Below, piece by piece: positions 9,571-18,981 of a stretch of 40,994 nucleotides of DNA. The DNA comes from Candidatus Kapaibacterium sp. (GTDB lineage Bacteria; Bacteroidota; Ignavibacteria; Kapaibacteriales; Kapaibacteriaceae), in NCBI GenBank assembly GCA_030833725.1, contig JAURGP010000018.1, forward strand, positions 1-40,994. Reading direction: 5' to 3'. The position numbers were made by a program, and so were the translations under genes. Under the pieces are notes generated by a model, which was not told where the DNA came from, did not search any database, and was given only the letters and a program-made list of their open reading frames with translations. Every line of letters begins with the position of its first letter. Position 1 is the stretch's first letter.

Positions 9571-10623
9571 ATGGAACATGTTGCTGAACGTTTGCTGAAT
9601 GATCGTGAGCAAACCATCCTGCGCGCGATCGTTCACACCTTCGTGCGTCAGGCAAGTCCTGTAGGATCGCGTGCCCTGTCGAAACAGCTCCAGCGAGAGC
9701 TACATCTGAGCGCTGCTACGATTCGGAACGTGATGGCTGATCTTGAGGATATGGGATACATTGCGCATCCACATACGTCGGCGGGCCGCGTTCCCACCGA
9801 TAGGGGGTACCGTCTGTACGTTGATTCGTTGATGGAACGAGAGCTACTCACGGCAGCAGATACTCAGCAAGTAGACGTGCTCGCCCAGAGACCGAAGGAG
9901 CAACTGTTTCGAGAGGCCTCGCGGATCCTTGGATCGCTAAGCTACCATCTGGCTGTTATACAGATCCCCAAGGTACGCGATGTGCTCGTGCGCCGTGTTG
10001 AGCTCGTTCCCCTCTCGTCGGAGCGCATCCTTGTTGTGCTTGCCTTACAATCAGACATCCTCCGCACCATCACGATAGAAAGTGCCGGTGCTATTCCTGA
10101 TGCGCAGCTGCACGAGCTTGCTTCATTTATCAACGAGAGAGTCTCTGGTAGGCCCCTTTCCCATATCGATCAGGCACTGTCAGGTGGTTCTGATGCGATA
10201 CGTGATGCTGGGCCCGCCTTCATCCGATTATTCGTTGAACGCTTACAGGAGCTTGATCAACCCTCGTCGGGTGACCTCATCCACATCTCCGGGACTCCAC
10301 AACTGCTGCGCCACCCGGAGTTCGAGCACCCGGAAAAGGTGCGGAGTGTGATTGAGCTCATCGACAATGAGGAAGTGATCGTCCATGTGCTCGACCAGGT
10401 GGCAGATAACTCATCCGTGGCAGTGCGCATCGGCCAAGAACTGGGACACGAACGGCTGCAGGATTACAGCGTTGTCTCCACAACCTACTGCGTGGGAGAG
10501 GCGCGAGGGTCGGTAAGTCTCATTGGTCCAAAACGCATGCAGTACTCGCGCATGATGTCGCTAGTACAACTGGTGTCGGATACACTGCACACCTCCCTCC
10601 ATCAGAATGCTTCGTCATCATAA
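9571..10623 (+). CDS. hrcA: Heat-inducible transcription repressor HrcA
   Basis: LNDREQTILRAIVHTFVRQASPVGSRALSKQL...AATIRNVMADLEDMGYIAHPHTSAGRVPTDRGYRLYVDSLM; followed by grpE and dnaJ. Confidence 0.96.
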   Translation: MEHVAERLLNDREQTILRAIVHTFVRQASPVGSRALSKQLQRELHLSAATIRNVMADLEDMGYIAHPHTSAGRVPTDRGYRLYVDSLMERELLTAADTQQVDVLAQRPKEQLFREASRILGSLSYHLAVIQIPKVRDVLVRRVELVPLSSERILVVLALQSDILRTITIESAGAIPDAQLHELASFINERVSGRPLSHIDQALSGGSDAIRDAGPAFIRLFVERLQELDQPSSGDLIHISGTPQLLRHPEFEHPEKVRSVIELIDNEEVIVHVLDQVADNSSVAVRIGQELGHERLQDYSVVSTTYCVGEARGSVSLIGPKRMQYSRMMSLVQLVSDTLHTSLHQNASSS

Positions 10624-10689
10624 GATCGGCCGTAGCACGTCGTAGCCCGTCTCACTTCATACAGACCATTACCACACTGCGAAAGCCCC

Positions 10690-11202
10690 ATGTCAGATAC
10701 ACCGATCGACCCAGAAACGATTCCAGACGAACCTGCAAACCCTGTCGAAGAAGACCCCACTGAATCATTAGAGCACTGGAAGGATCTTGCTCTACGAAAA
10801 GCGGCAGAAGTTGACAACGTCCGCCGGCGTTCACAGCTGGAAATTGATCGCATGGCGCAGTATGCCGCCGAACACGTCATTGTGCATCTGCTGCCGATCA
10901 TCGACGACCTTCACGCGGCCGTCGACTCGGCAAAGTCGTCCCGCGATGTTGACTCGCTCATTCAAGGCCTGGAAATGATCTACGCCAAGGCGATGAAGGT
11001 TTTAGCTGATCGCGGCGTTCAAGCTATTGACACCCCTCGTGGTGAACCGTTCAATGTTGACCTCCACGAAGCACTCATGCAGATACCATCGCCAGACTTT
11101 AACGAAGGAGAGATCGTACAGGTAGTTCAACGTGGTTATTCACTCCACGATAAGGTGTTACGCCACGCCAAGGTGATTACGTCCTCCGGCAGTACCGTGT
11201 AA
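10690..11202 (+). CDS. grpE: Nucleotide exchange factor GrpE
   Basis: WKDLALRKAAEVDNVRRRSQLEIDRMAQYAAEHVIVHLLPIIDDLHAAVDSAK...GEPFNVDLHEALMQI; lies between hrcA and dnaJ. Confidence 0.95.
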   Translation: MSDTPIDPETIPDEPANPVEEDPTESLEHWKDLALRKAAEVDNVRRRSQLEIDRMAQYAAEHVIVHLLPIIDDLHAAVDSAKSSRDVDSLIQGLEMIYAKAMKVLADRGVQAIDTPRGEPFNVDLHEALMQIPSPDFNEGEIVQVVQRGYSLHDKVLRHAKVITSSGSTV

Positions 11203-11240
11203 ACTCCAATCCCACCTGAACCTTACCCCAACCATCAATC

Positions 11241-12395
11241 ATGAACAAAGATTACTATGAAATCCTAGGTGTTGAGCGCTCAGCCGATGCGGCGACGATT
11301 AAGTCGGCGTATCGAAAACTGGCCCTCACCTACCATCCCGACAAGAATCCTGACAACCCTGAGGCCGAAGAACGTTTTAAGGAAGCCTCAGCTGCCTATG
11401 CGGTGCTATCTGATCCGCAGAAGCGAGCTCGATACGATCAGTTCGGACACGCCGGTGTTCACGGTCAAGGTGGCCAACAGGGCGGAGGCCAGCCGTTCAA
11501 CGATCTCAACGATATCTTCAGTGCCTTTGGCGACATCTTTGGCAATGGCGTGTTCGGTGACGTGTTTGGCGGAGGCGGTGGGCGCTCACGAGGCCGCCGC
11601 CAGCGTGGGGAGCGCGGAACGGATTTGCGTGTACGGATGCCCCTTACGCTGGAGGAGATCGCCACCGAAGTGACGAAGACAATCACCGTCAAGCATCAGA
11701 TTACGTGCACCACCTGCTCAGGTAGTGGGGCATCGAAACCTGATGCCTTTCTGACGTGCACGGCATGTCAGGGAAGTGGCGAGGTACGTCAGGTTTCGCG
11801 ATCTGTGTTCGGCCAGTTTGTCCAGGTTGGACCGTGCGCCAATTGCAGCGGAACCGGAGAAGTCTTGACCAGTCCGTGTACTGAGTGCAGCGGAGAAGGC
11901 CGAGTTCGTGGAGAATCAACGATTAAGGTCACAATTCCTGCTGGTGTAAGCACGGGGAACTATGTGTCCGTGTCTGGCCAAGGCCATGCGGGACGCCGCG
12001 GAGGCTCAGCTGGAGATGTCATCGTTGTCATTGACGAGCTCGAGCATGAGGTGTTCACGCGAGAGGACGACGATGTCTTCATCGATTTGACGGTTGACTT
12101 CCCGACTGCGGCACTTGGTGGTACCGTGACCGTTCGTACGCTTGAGGGTTCTTCCGAGATCAAGATCGAAGCCGGAACTCAGCCCGGAACAATGCTGCGC
12201 ATGAAGGGGAAGGGAATCCCCCACCTGCAGTCAAGGGGCCGAGGTGATCAACTTGTTCGCTTCAACGTATACGTACCTTCCACCCTCACATCAGCCGAAA
12301 AAGCCACGATGAAGGAGCTGGCTGGTAGCAAGAATTTTCATCCAAAGGAGAAGGCATCCGGATTCTTCTCGAAAGTCAAGGAGGTCTTCTCGTAA
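11241..12395 (+). CDS. dnaJ: Chaperone DnaJ
   Basis: J domain with HPD ([42 protein letters not shown]), G/F-rich region, four CxxCxGxG repeats. Confidence 0.98.
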   Translation: MNKDYYEILGVERSADAATIKSAYRKLALTYHPDKNPDNPEAEERFKEASAAYAVLSDPQKRARYDQFGHAGVHGQGGQQGGGQPFNDLNDIFSAFGDIFGNGVFGDVFGGGGGRSRGRRQRGERGTDLRVRMPLTLEEIATEVTKTITVKHQITCTTCSGSGASKPDAFLTCTACQGSGEVRQVSRSVFGQFVQVGPCANCSGTGEVLTSPCTECSGEGRVRGESTIKVTIPAGVSTGNYVSVSGQGHAGRRGGSAGDVIVVIDELEHEVFTREDDDVFIDLTVDFPTAALGGTVTVRTLEGSSEIKIEAGTQPGTMLRMKGKGIPHLQSRGRGDQLVRFNVYVPSTLTSAEKATMKELAGSKNFHPKEKASGFFSKVKEVFS

Positions 12396-12431
12396 CAGCG
12401 TCTATAGTCGCACGCATTACTACAGTGCCGT

Positions 12432-12908
12432 ATGAGCATATTGGACCCGTTTCGTCGCGCTACTGGACTCACGACAGCGGAATCGGCCGTTGTTCTTACG
12501 ATTGCTGTGGTGTTTGTTGCCGGATGGATCGGACGCTCGCTCCTCCAACCGCAGACGTTGCATCAACAAGAGGCGGCTGAGCGAGTGATTGCCATGCTAG
12601 ACAGTCTTGCCCAACAGCTGCCTGTGGACACAACGGTTGACGTCGCAATAGCTTCGGCCCACACACTGAAACCTACGAGCACGGATGTCAGGGAACAAAA
12701 GCATACAACGGTCATCCACCGTATCAGCGTGAACTCCTCTTCCCTCCGCGCGTGGGAACAACTTCCTGGAATCGGTCCGTCAACAGCTCGAGCCATTCTC
12801 GCTGAACAGCGGGTTCGCCCCTTCCAAAGCATCGACGACCTCCAACGCGTGCGGGGTATCGGACCGAAAAAGCTGGAGCGCCTTCGCCCGTACCTCACCG
12901 TACCGTAA
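12432..12908 (+). CDS. ComEA-like helix-hairpin-helix protein with N-terminal TM segment
   Basis: One TM segment (AVVLTIAVVFVAGWIGRSLL) and paired HhH: LPGIGPSTARAILAEQRVRPFQSIDDLQRVRGIGPKKLERLRPYL. Confidence 0.8.
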   Translation: MSILDPFRRATGLTTAESAVVLTIAVVFVAGWIGRSLLQPQTLHQQEAAERVIAMLDSLAQQLPVDTTVDVAIASAHTLKPTSTDVREQKHTTVIHRISVNSSSLRAWEQLPGIGPSTARAILAEQRVRPFQSIDDLQRVRGIGPKKLERLRPYLTVP

Positions 12909-12916
12909 CTTCGCAC

Positions 12917-13726
12917 ATGAGCGTAGTAGTCTACACACATCCCTTGCGCACGATCTGGATGGAATGGCATCGGCAAGATGATGGCGTTGCCGTGGTCACC
13001 GCCTATGGTGATCAGGCACCGGAAGCTCAGATCCCTGATCATGACGTCCTGATTCTGCATAGCGAAGTCGTACACAGTCACCACTACCCCGACCCCGACC
13101 GAAACACGGAGCGGTGTCTGGCAGAGGTAGCGGCTTTTCTCCCCGAAATCAATATTTCTGATACCGTTTCTGATACGACGATTCGTGTGATATCGTCGTC
13201 GGCAACGTTGTACGATGCAGCGTGGACGACCCTTCTTGCGTGGTCCACGGACCTCTATGATCCTCAACGACCCGCTGAGAGTGCAGTAATGACGGATGTC
13301 GAAGCAGACCTTGTCGTCCTGAGCCACGAGGGGCCTGTGTTGTTTGCGGGACATCGAGGAAGTACCTGGTGGTGTGGGGCAATACACAATGAGGTACTCA
13401 TCCTCGATCGCCATCAGCCGCAGGAAGAGGACGTTGTCTCGTCGATCAGTACGCATCTAGCAGACATCCGTCGCCACGTGGACAACTTCTCCGACCTCGT
13501 CGTGTTTGGTGATCGTGTGCAACCTGATGTTCTCGCGCAGTTTGCTTCTTCAACCGATCTCCAGCTTACGCGTGTGCGTCGCCTTGAGCCGTTTCGGCAT
13601 GTACGCTCGGCACTGTCGCCTGAACAGGAGAAGTCAGTTCTTCAACGATCTCACCTACTCGGCTGCATGGTAGCTCCCATGATGGACGTCTGCGAGCTTC
13701 CCAACGCCTATACGATTCGTCCCTAG
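12917..13726 (+). CDS. DUF3822-like protein (tentative)
   Basis: 269 aa, 9 bp after the HhH gene and directly before rsmD-coaD, the location expected of DUF3822 in Bacteroidota. The assignment rests mainly on synteny. Confidence 0.5.
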   Translation: MSVVVYTHPLRTIWMEWHRQDDGVAVVTAYGDQAPEAQIPDHDVLILHSEVVHSHHYPDPDRNTERCLAEVAAFLPEINISDTVSDTTIRVISSSATLYDAAWTTLLAWSTDLYDPQRPAESAVMTDVEADLVVLSHEGPVLFAGHRGSTWWCGAIHNEVLILDRHQPQEEDVVSSISTHLADIRRHVDNFSDLVVFGDRVQPDVLAQFASSTDLQLTRVRRLEPFRHVRSALSPEQEKSVLQRSHLLGCMVAPMMDVCELPNAYTIRP

Positions 13727-13729
13727 ACC

Positions 13730-14293
13730 ATGCGTGTGACAGGTGGTACACTCCGGGGCAGACAGCTGCCCTCGCCTTGTAGCGATCTCACCCGGCCAAC
13801 AACCGACATGTGGCGATCCACAATCTTCGACGCGCTTGAACACATCCAGTCACTGCAAGGGGCTCGTGTACTTGATGTGTTCGCAGGCACTGGTGCACTC
13901 GGTTTCGAAGCTCTCAGCAGGGGTGCGTTATCCCTCACTAGTGTAGAGTCGTCTCGACAGCAAGCTCAGCAGATTCAGTACACGGCACACCAGTTAGAGG
14001 TCGCCACACGCTGCTCGATTATTCATGACGATGTACGTCGGTGGCTCCATGCTTTGCCACCCTCCCCTGCCTGGGATCTTGTCCTGGCCGACCCCCCGTA
14101 CGATCTCCGCATCGGCTCTAGGCTCCTCACCCTCATTGGTCAACAACACATTGTTACGAACAACGCCCTAGTGGTGTTGGAGCACAGCCCCGATGAATAT
14201 GTGGAGACTCCGCAGGGATGGCTACGCGTGTGGTCCAAGTGTAAGGGAGACACTGCCGTGGATATGTTCCGTTACCAGCAGCCGGCGCCGTAG
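13730..14293 (+). CDS. rsmD: 16S rRNA (guanine(966)-N(2))-methyltransferase RsmD
   Basis: MRVTGGTLRGRQLPSP...RPTTDMWRSTIFDAL...VLDVFAGTGALGFEALSRGA...LVLADPPYDL. Confidence 0.93.
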   Translation: MRVTGGTLRGRQLPSPCSDLTRPTTDMWRSTIFDALEHIQSLQGARVLDVFAGTGALGFEALSRGALSLTSVESSRQQAQQIQYTAHQLEVATRCSIIHDDVRRWLHALPPSPAWDLVLADPPYDLRIGSRLLTLIGQQHIVTNNALVVLEHSPDEYVETPQGWLRVWSKCKGDTAVDMFRYQQPAP

Positions 14294-14324
14294 TTTAGTG
14301 TCTCAGTGTTGAACGGAGTACCTC

Positions 14325-14807
14325 ATGGCACGACATGCGATGTATCCTGGATCGTTTGATCCAATCACGAACGGTCACGTGGATGTGATTAAACGTGCGG
14401 CACAGCTCTTTGATCGCGTAACGGTTGTGATTGCCGTCAACAGTAAAAAGACGCCCATGTTCACCGAGGATGAACGCAAGGACATGGCCACGGAAGCCCT
14501 GCAGCACTTGCCCAATGTTCAGGTTGCCGTCCACAGCGGACTCATTGTTGATTTTGCCGAAGAGAACCAGGTGGACGTCATCATCAGAGGTCTGCGTGCC
14601 GTCAGTGACTTCGAGTATGAGTTTCAGATCGCCCTCATGAACCGGAAGCTTCAGCCGCATGTATCGACAATCTTCATGATGCCACATGAGCAGTACACGT
14701 ATCTGAACTCATCCATTATTCGAGAACTCGGAAGGTACCAGCAAGACATCAGTGCATTTGTGCCAGCCGGTGTATCCCGCCGCATGAAGGAACGACATGG
14801 ATCGTAA
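14325..14807 (+). CDS. coaD: Phosphopantetheine adenylyltransferase
   Basis: MYPGSFDPITNGHVDVIKRAAQLFDRVTVVIAVN...IIRGLRAVSDFEYEFQIALMNRKL...YTYLNSSIIRELG. Confidence 0.97.
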   Translation: MARHAMYPGSFDPITNGHVDVIKRAAQLFDRVTVVIAVNSKKTPMFTEDERKDMATEALQHLPNVQVAVHSGLIVDFAEENQVDVIIRGLRAVSDFEYEFQIALMNRKLQPHVSTIFMMPHEQYTYLNSSIIRELGRYQQDISAFVPAGVSRRMKERHGS

Positions 14808-16122
14808 CGCAGCTCCCAAGGTTCACATTGTTACGCTTGGATGTAGCAAGAACACCGTCGACAGCGAGGTGTTGGCTGGGCAACTCAGAGCTCACCACCT
14901 CGATGTTGCACACACAATTGAAGATGCCGACAGCCTCGTCATCAATACCTGTGGGTTCATTGACGCAGCGAAGGAAGAGAGCATCAATACCATCCTCGAA
15001 GCGGTGGAGTTGAAGCGGCAAGGGGCTCTCCGCCAGGTAGTCGTTGCCGGTTGCCTCTCCGAACGCTATGGTGATGAGCTTCGCATCGAGATTCCCGAGG
15101 TTGACCACTACTTTGGCACGGAGGCATACGAGGGTATCATCAAGGCAATCTCCCCGAATCTCAAGTACTCCCTCATGGGTGAGCGCATCGTCTCGACCCC
15201 CACGGGATATGCCTATCTCAAGATATCCGAGGGGTGCGATCGACCGTGCTCATTCTGTGCCATTCCACTGATGCGTGGCAAACATAGATCTGTTGCAGCT
15301 GATGAGGTGGTGCGTCAGGCACAGACATTGGTTGCTCAAGGGGCGCGGGAACTGGTTCTGGTGGCCCAGGATCTGACGTACTACGGATTGGACATTCACG
15401 GTAAGCGCACGCTGGCCGATCTCTTGAGGCGATTGAGTGATGAATCGGGTGCTGACTGGATTCGTTGCATGTATGCCTTTCCGTCCGGGTTTCCACTTGA
15501 TGTCCTGGACGTGATATCCGAGCGATCGAACATCGTCTCCTATCTCGACATGCCGCTCCAACATGCTTCTGACGCAGTACTCAAGAGCATGCGTCGCGGG
15601 ATCACCAGAGAAAGGACAGAAGCGTTACTGGCTACGATTCGAGACCGAATTCCCGATATCACGCTACGCAGTACCTTCATCATCGGGTATCCGAATGAGA
15701 CGGAACACGACGTCGACGAGCTTCTGAGTTTTCTGGACACCGTTCAGCTTGATCGAGTCGGTGTGTTCCCGTATTCGCAAGAGGATGATACGTACGCCTA
15801 TATCCTTGGCGATCCGATTCCCGACTCAGTGAAGCAGGGACGCATTGAGCGTGTGATGGAACTCCAACGGAGCATCTCGGAATCGAAGAATCTGGCAAAG
15901 ATTGGCTCTACGGTAGAGGTCCTCATCGAGGAAGATGTTCTGCACCACGACGGTGCTGCAGTAGAATGGCGAGGCCGATCATCAGCCGATGCTCCGGAAG
16001 TGGATAACGACGTTTACGTGCGTAGTGAGCTACCGCTACAGATTGGGTCGATTGTTCATGTTCAGATCGACGATGCCGCTGAATTTGATCTGTTTGGGAC
16101 GGTGGCAACCACCAAGGAATAA
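14797..16122 (+). CDS. rimO: Ribosomal protein S12 methylthiotransferase RimO
   Basis: VHIVTLGCSKNTVDSEVLAGQL...NTCGFIDAAKEESI...YAYLKISEGCDRPCSFCAIPLMRGKHRS (radical-SAM CxxxCxxC), C-terminal TRAM-like region. Overlaps coaD by 11 bp. Confidence 0.96.
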   Translation: MDRNAAPKVHIVTLGCSKNTVDSEVLAGQLRAHHLDVAHTIEDADSLVINTCGFIDAAKEESINTILEAVELKRQGALRQVVVAGCLSERYGDELRIEIPEVDHYFGTEAYEGIIKAISPNLKYSLMGERIVSTPTGYAYLKISEGCDRPCSFCAIPLMRGKHRSVAADEVVRQAQTLVAQGARELVLVAQDLTYYGLDIHGKRTLADLLRRLSDESGADWIRCMYAFPSGFPLDVLDVISERSNIVSYLDMPLQHASDAVLKSMRRGITRERTEALLATIRDRIPDITLRSTFIIGYPNETEHDVDELLSFLDTVQLDRVGVFPYSQEDDTYAYILGDPIPDSVKQGRIERVMELQRSISESKNLAKIGSTVEVLIEEDVLHHDGAAVEWRGRSSADAPEVDNDVYVRSELPLQIGSIVHVQIDDAAEFDLFGTVATTKE

Positions 16123-16127
16123 CCGTC

Positions 16128-16499
16128 CTAACGACGGTACTCTTGGTACCGCAGCATCTTGAGAAGTTTCAGGCTCACCGGTGCTGTTGCCAGCGCCAAA
16201 GTCCCCATGAGTATGGCTAGACGCCCGTGATGCTGCGTCGGGTCATCCAAGAGTGATACGTGGTGCATTGTTCGCCAGAGGAAGGTCACAAGAAACACGA
16301 CTGTGGCCATCAATGAAGCCGGAACGGTCCACGCTCTGCCCAAGCGCATCTGAAAACCGATCCCAACAACAGCAACACCTACAACCATGCCATTCAAGAG
16401 TGCTGACGTGCTATTGCGCTCGGACATCCACCAGCCGACCAACCCCGCGAAGGCCAGCGCGACACCGTAGACCATCACCAACATGCCCAGGCGCTTCAC
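16128..16499 (-). CDS. Small polytopic membrane protein (possibly TMEM14-like)
   Basis: 123 aa with about 4 hydrophobic segments (VYGVALAFAGLVGWW..., LLNGMVVGVAVVGIGF...). ATGA overlap with the upstream ABC ATPase. The family is uncertain. Confidence 0.6.
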   Translation of the reverse strand: MKRLGMLVMVYGVALAFAGLVGWWMSERNSTSALLNGMVVGVAVVGIGFQMRLGRAWTVPASLMATVVFLVTFLWRTMHHVSLLDDPTQHHGRLAILMGTLALATAPVSLKLLKMLRYQEYRR

Positions 16500-17209
16500 T
16501 CGCTGTCACCTTCTAGAACGTGACCGTCGCGGAGATGAACCACACGATCAGCTCTCTCTGCAACATGTCGACTATGAGTTGCGATCACACAGGTGAGATG
16601 ATGATCACGCTGAAGATCTGTCATCATCTCCATGATCGCTTCGGCTGTGAGATGATCGAGATTGCCTGTAGGTTCGTCAGCAAACAGGAAGCGTGGGCGA
16701 TTGATGAGGGCACGTGCAATGGCGGTACGTTGTTGCTCGCCCCCACTGAGTTCCTGCGGACTGTGTTCAGTGCGATGTGCCATACCAACGCGCTCAACCA
16801 ACGCTACCGCTCTTGCGTATGCATCCGCGTGAGACGAGCCGGCGATCAATGCTGGCATCATCACATTCTCTAGAACCGTAAACTCTGGAAGAAGATGATG
16901 CGCTTGAAACACCATACCGATTTCGCTGTTACGTAGACGAGCAACAACATCCACCGATAGATCTTCCACGATAAAGGATGCGTTATCAACGGTGTAAACA
17001 ACAGTCCCCTCGTCGGGTTGATCGAGCGTAGCCAGAATGTGGAGGAGCGTACTCTTCCCTGAGCCGCTAGGACCGACCACCGCGACAAACTCACCTGACT
17101 GTACCTGGATGTTTGCCTGGTGCAGGACGCGCACCAATCCGTGCCCTGGCATGCGATAGGACTTGCCTATCCCGGTGGCAACCAAAACGTATGGCTGGTG
17201 ATCCTTCAT
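16496..17209 (-). CDS. LolD/MacB-type ABC transporter ATP-binding protein
   Basis: Walker [10 protein letters not shown], signature [19 protein letters not shown], Walker [13 protein letters not shown]. Confidence 0.92.
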   Translation of the reverse strand: MKDHQPYVLVATGIGKSYRMPGHGLVRVLHQANIQVQSGEFVAVVGPSGSGKSTLLHILATLDQPDEGTVVYTVDNASFIVEDLSVDVVARLRNSEIGMVFQAHHLLPEFTVLENVMMPALIAGSSHADAYARAVALVERVGMAHRTEHSPQELSGGEQQRTAIARALINRPRFLFADEPTGNLDHLTAEAIMEMMTDLQRDHHLTCVIATHSRHVAERADRVVHLRDGHVLEGDSE

Positions 17210-18228
17210 CGGAACTGCTCAAGGATGCGTACATCGTTTTCATACAGCAAACGAATATCATCGATGCCTGTACGCATCATCACGACACGCTCAACTCCAA
17301 AACCAAACGCAAATCCCGAGTACACCTCTGGATCAATGCCACATGCACGAAGAACAGACGGATGCACCATGCCACACCCACAGATCTCCAACCAGCCACT
17401 ATGCTTGCACACCCGACATCCTTGACCAGAACACAAGAAGCACGTCATGTCTACTTCCGCACTGGGTTCGGTAAATGGGAAGTACGATGTGCGGAAGCGA
17501 AACTCTGCCGATTCGTTATAGAACCGACGTGCAAACGACATGATCGTTCCCTTAAGATCGGCCATCGTTACGTGTTTGTCGATGTACAGCCCTTCCACTT
17601 GGTGGAACTCGGCCAGGGAACGAGCACTCACAGCTTCGTTCCTGTACACACGTCCCGGCATGATACACCGAATTGGGGGCGGTGTGGACTGCATTACGCG
17701 CACTTGGACGCTGGACGTATGCGTCCGCAGCAGGATGTCTCCGCGATCTGCTGCTTCAACGAAAAACGTATCTTGCATGTCTCGTGCAGGGTGGTCAGGC
17801 GGAAAGTTGAGTAACCCGAAATTGTGGGCGTCATCCTCCACTTCGCCCCCTTCCGCCACCTCGAAACCCATGGAACTGAAAATACCAATGATGTCATTCA
17901 CCGTCTGGGTGATCGGGTGTATTGAACCAGAACTTGGTCTGCGTGACGGTAGCGTGACGTCAACACGCTGAACCTTCTGCTGATGAGCGAACGAGGATTC
18001 CAGCTGGTCGAATCTGTTTTCTACCCACGTACGGAGCTCATTGAGGGCCTTACCAACAGTTGGTTTGTCCTCTTTCGGTACCGAACGCAGTTGATCCACA
18101 AGGCCTTGAAGTGTACCTTTCTTGACCAAGTGACGCAGACGTAATGCCTCGAGATCGTCGGCACTCTGTACGGCGCGAAACTCATCGTCAAGGAGTGATC
18201 GCAGAGAATCTATCTGCTCCAGCATCAT
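17206..18228 (-). CDS. pheS: Phenylalanine--tRNA ligase alpha subunit
   Basis: LLRTHTSSVQVRVMQ, GRVYRNEAVSARSLAEFHQVEGLYID, SYFPFTEPSAEVDMTCFLCSGQGCRVCKHSGWLEICGCGMVHP, FAFGFGVERVVMMR. Confidence 0.96.
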   Translation of the reverse strand: MMLEQIDSLRSLLDDEFRAVQSADDLEALRLRHLVKKGTLQGLVDQLRSVPKEDKPTVGKALNELRTWVENRFDQLESSFAHQQKVQRVDVTLPSRRPSSGSIHPITQTVNDIIGIFSSMGFEVAEGGEVEDDAHNFGLLNFPPDHPARDMQDTFFVEAADRGDILLRTHTSSVQVRVMQSTPPPIRCIMPGRVYRNEAVSARSLAEFHQVEGLYIDKHVTMADLKGTIMSFARRFYNESAEFRFRTSYFPFTEPSAEVDMTCFLCSGQGCRVCKHSGWLEICGCGMVHPSVLRACGIDPEVYSGFAFGFGVERVVMMRTGIDDIRLLYENDVRILEQFR

Positions 18229-18268
18229 GATCTCCGAAAAATGGGTCCGTTACAAATATGGCACATAG

Positions 18269-18301
18269 AAAAGGGCGACTGAACTGCGTTCGTCGCCCCT
18301 T
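18269..18301 (-). terminator. Rho-independent terminator/possible attenuator after rplT, upstream of pheS
   Basis: Minus strand reads AAGGGGCGACgaacgcagttcaGTCGCCCTTTTCT: a GC-rich stem of about 9 bp with a one-nt bulge, followed by a T tract. Confidence 0.75.
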
Positions 18302-18351
18302 GAGTCGCCTCATGTCTTTCTGACGGTGCGTGTTCTTCCTACGAACCTTGG

Positions 18352-18696
18352 CTACGACACCTGCTTGACAATCGTAGCAAACACCTCAGGCTGGTTCATC
18401 GCCAGGTCGGCGAGGACCTTGCGGTTGATTTGAATGTTGTGTTGCTTCAGACCGTGCATCAAGCGCGAGTATGTGGTACCATTTAAACGGGCACCGGCAT
18501 TGATGCGGACAATCCACAGCTGGCGGAATGTGCGCTTTTTGTTGCGACGGTCACGGTAGGCGTACTGTAGACCCTTCTCAACGTGGGTTTTGACAATCGT
18601 CCATACCTTCGATCTGGCGCCCCAGTAGCCTTTTGCAAGCTTGTAGTATTTCTTCTTCTTCTGAAGCGCCGTTGCTTTGTTGACTGCACGTGGCAT
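18352..18696 (-). CDS. rplT: 50S ribosomal protein L20
   Basis: [70 protein letters not shown]. Confidence 0.98.
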   Translation of the reverse strand: MPRAVNKATALQKKKKYYKLAKGYWGARSKVWTIVKTHVEKGLQYAYRDRRNKKRTFRQLWIVRINAGARLNGTTYSRLMHGLKQHNIQINRKVLADLAMNQPEVFATIVKQVS

Positions 18697-18759
18697 GACA
18701 AACCTCCTGTATGAACCACCGGGAGAACGGCTTCCCCGTGTGGTGTGATAAAAAATGCG

Positions 18760-18957
18760 TTACCGCAGTGCTAGTGCACGCATGACGCCTTGCTCATTGT
18801 GCGGATGAACTAACGTGTCGCTCCGCAGCTGACGCTTACGCTTCCGCGTCTTGCTCGTGAGGATATGGCTACGATTGGCCTTTTGGCGCTTGATCGAACC
18901 ATTTCCCGTGAGCTTGAACCGCTTCTTCGCAGCAGATACCGTGCGCATTTTAGGCAT
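18760..18957 (-). CDS. rpmI: 50S ribosomal protein L35
   Basis: [45 protein letters not shown]; between infC and rplT. Confidence 0.97.
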   Translation of the reverse strand: MPKMRTVSAAKKRFKLTGNGSIKRQKANRSHILTSKTRKRKRQLRSDTLVHPHNEQGVMRALALR

Positions 18958-18981
18958 GGTAGATCCTTCACTCGAAAAACA

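Noticed and set aside
12563-13456. 297-aa minus-strand ORF
   Set aside because: Antisense to the HhH and DUF3822-like genes that sit in a compact plus-strand run; no recognisable motif.
16122-16138. Inverted repeat accgtc-ctaac-gacggt at the convergent rimO/TM-gene junction
   Set aside because: 6-bp stem with no T tract; overlaps the stop of the minus-strand gene. Too weak to call a terminator.
17113-17814. 233-aa plus-strand ORF
   Set aside because: Antisense to pheS and the ABC ATPase, both confidently identified.
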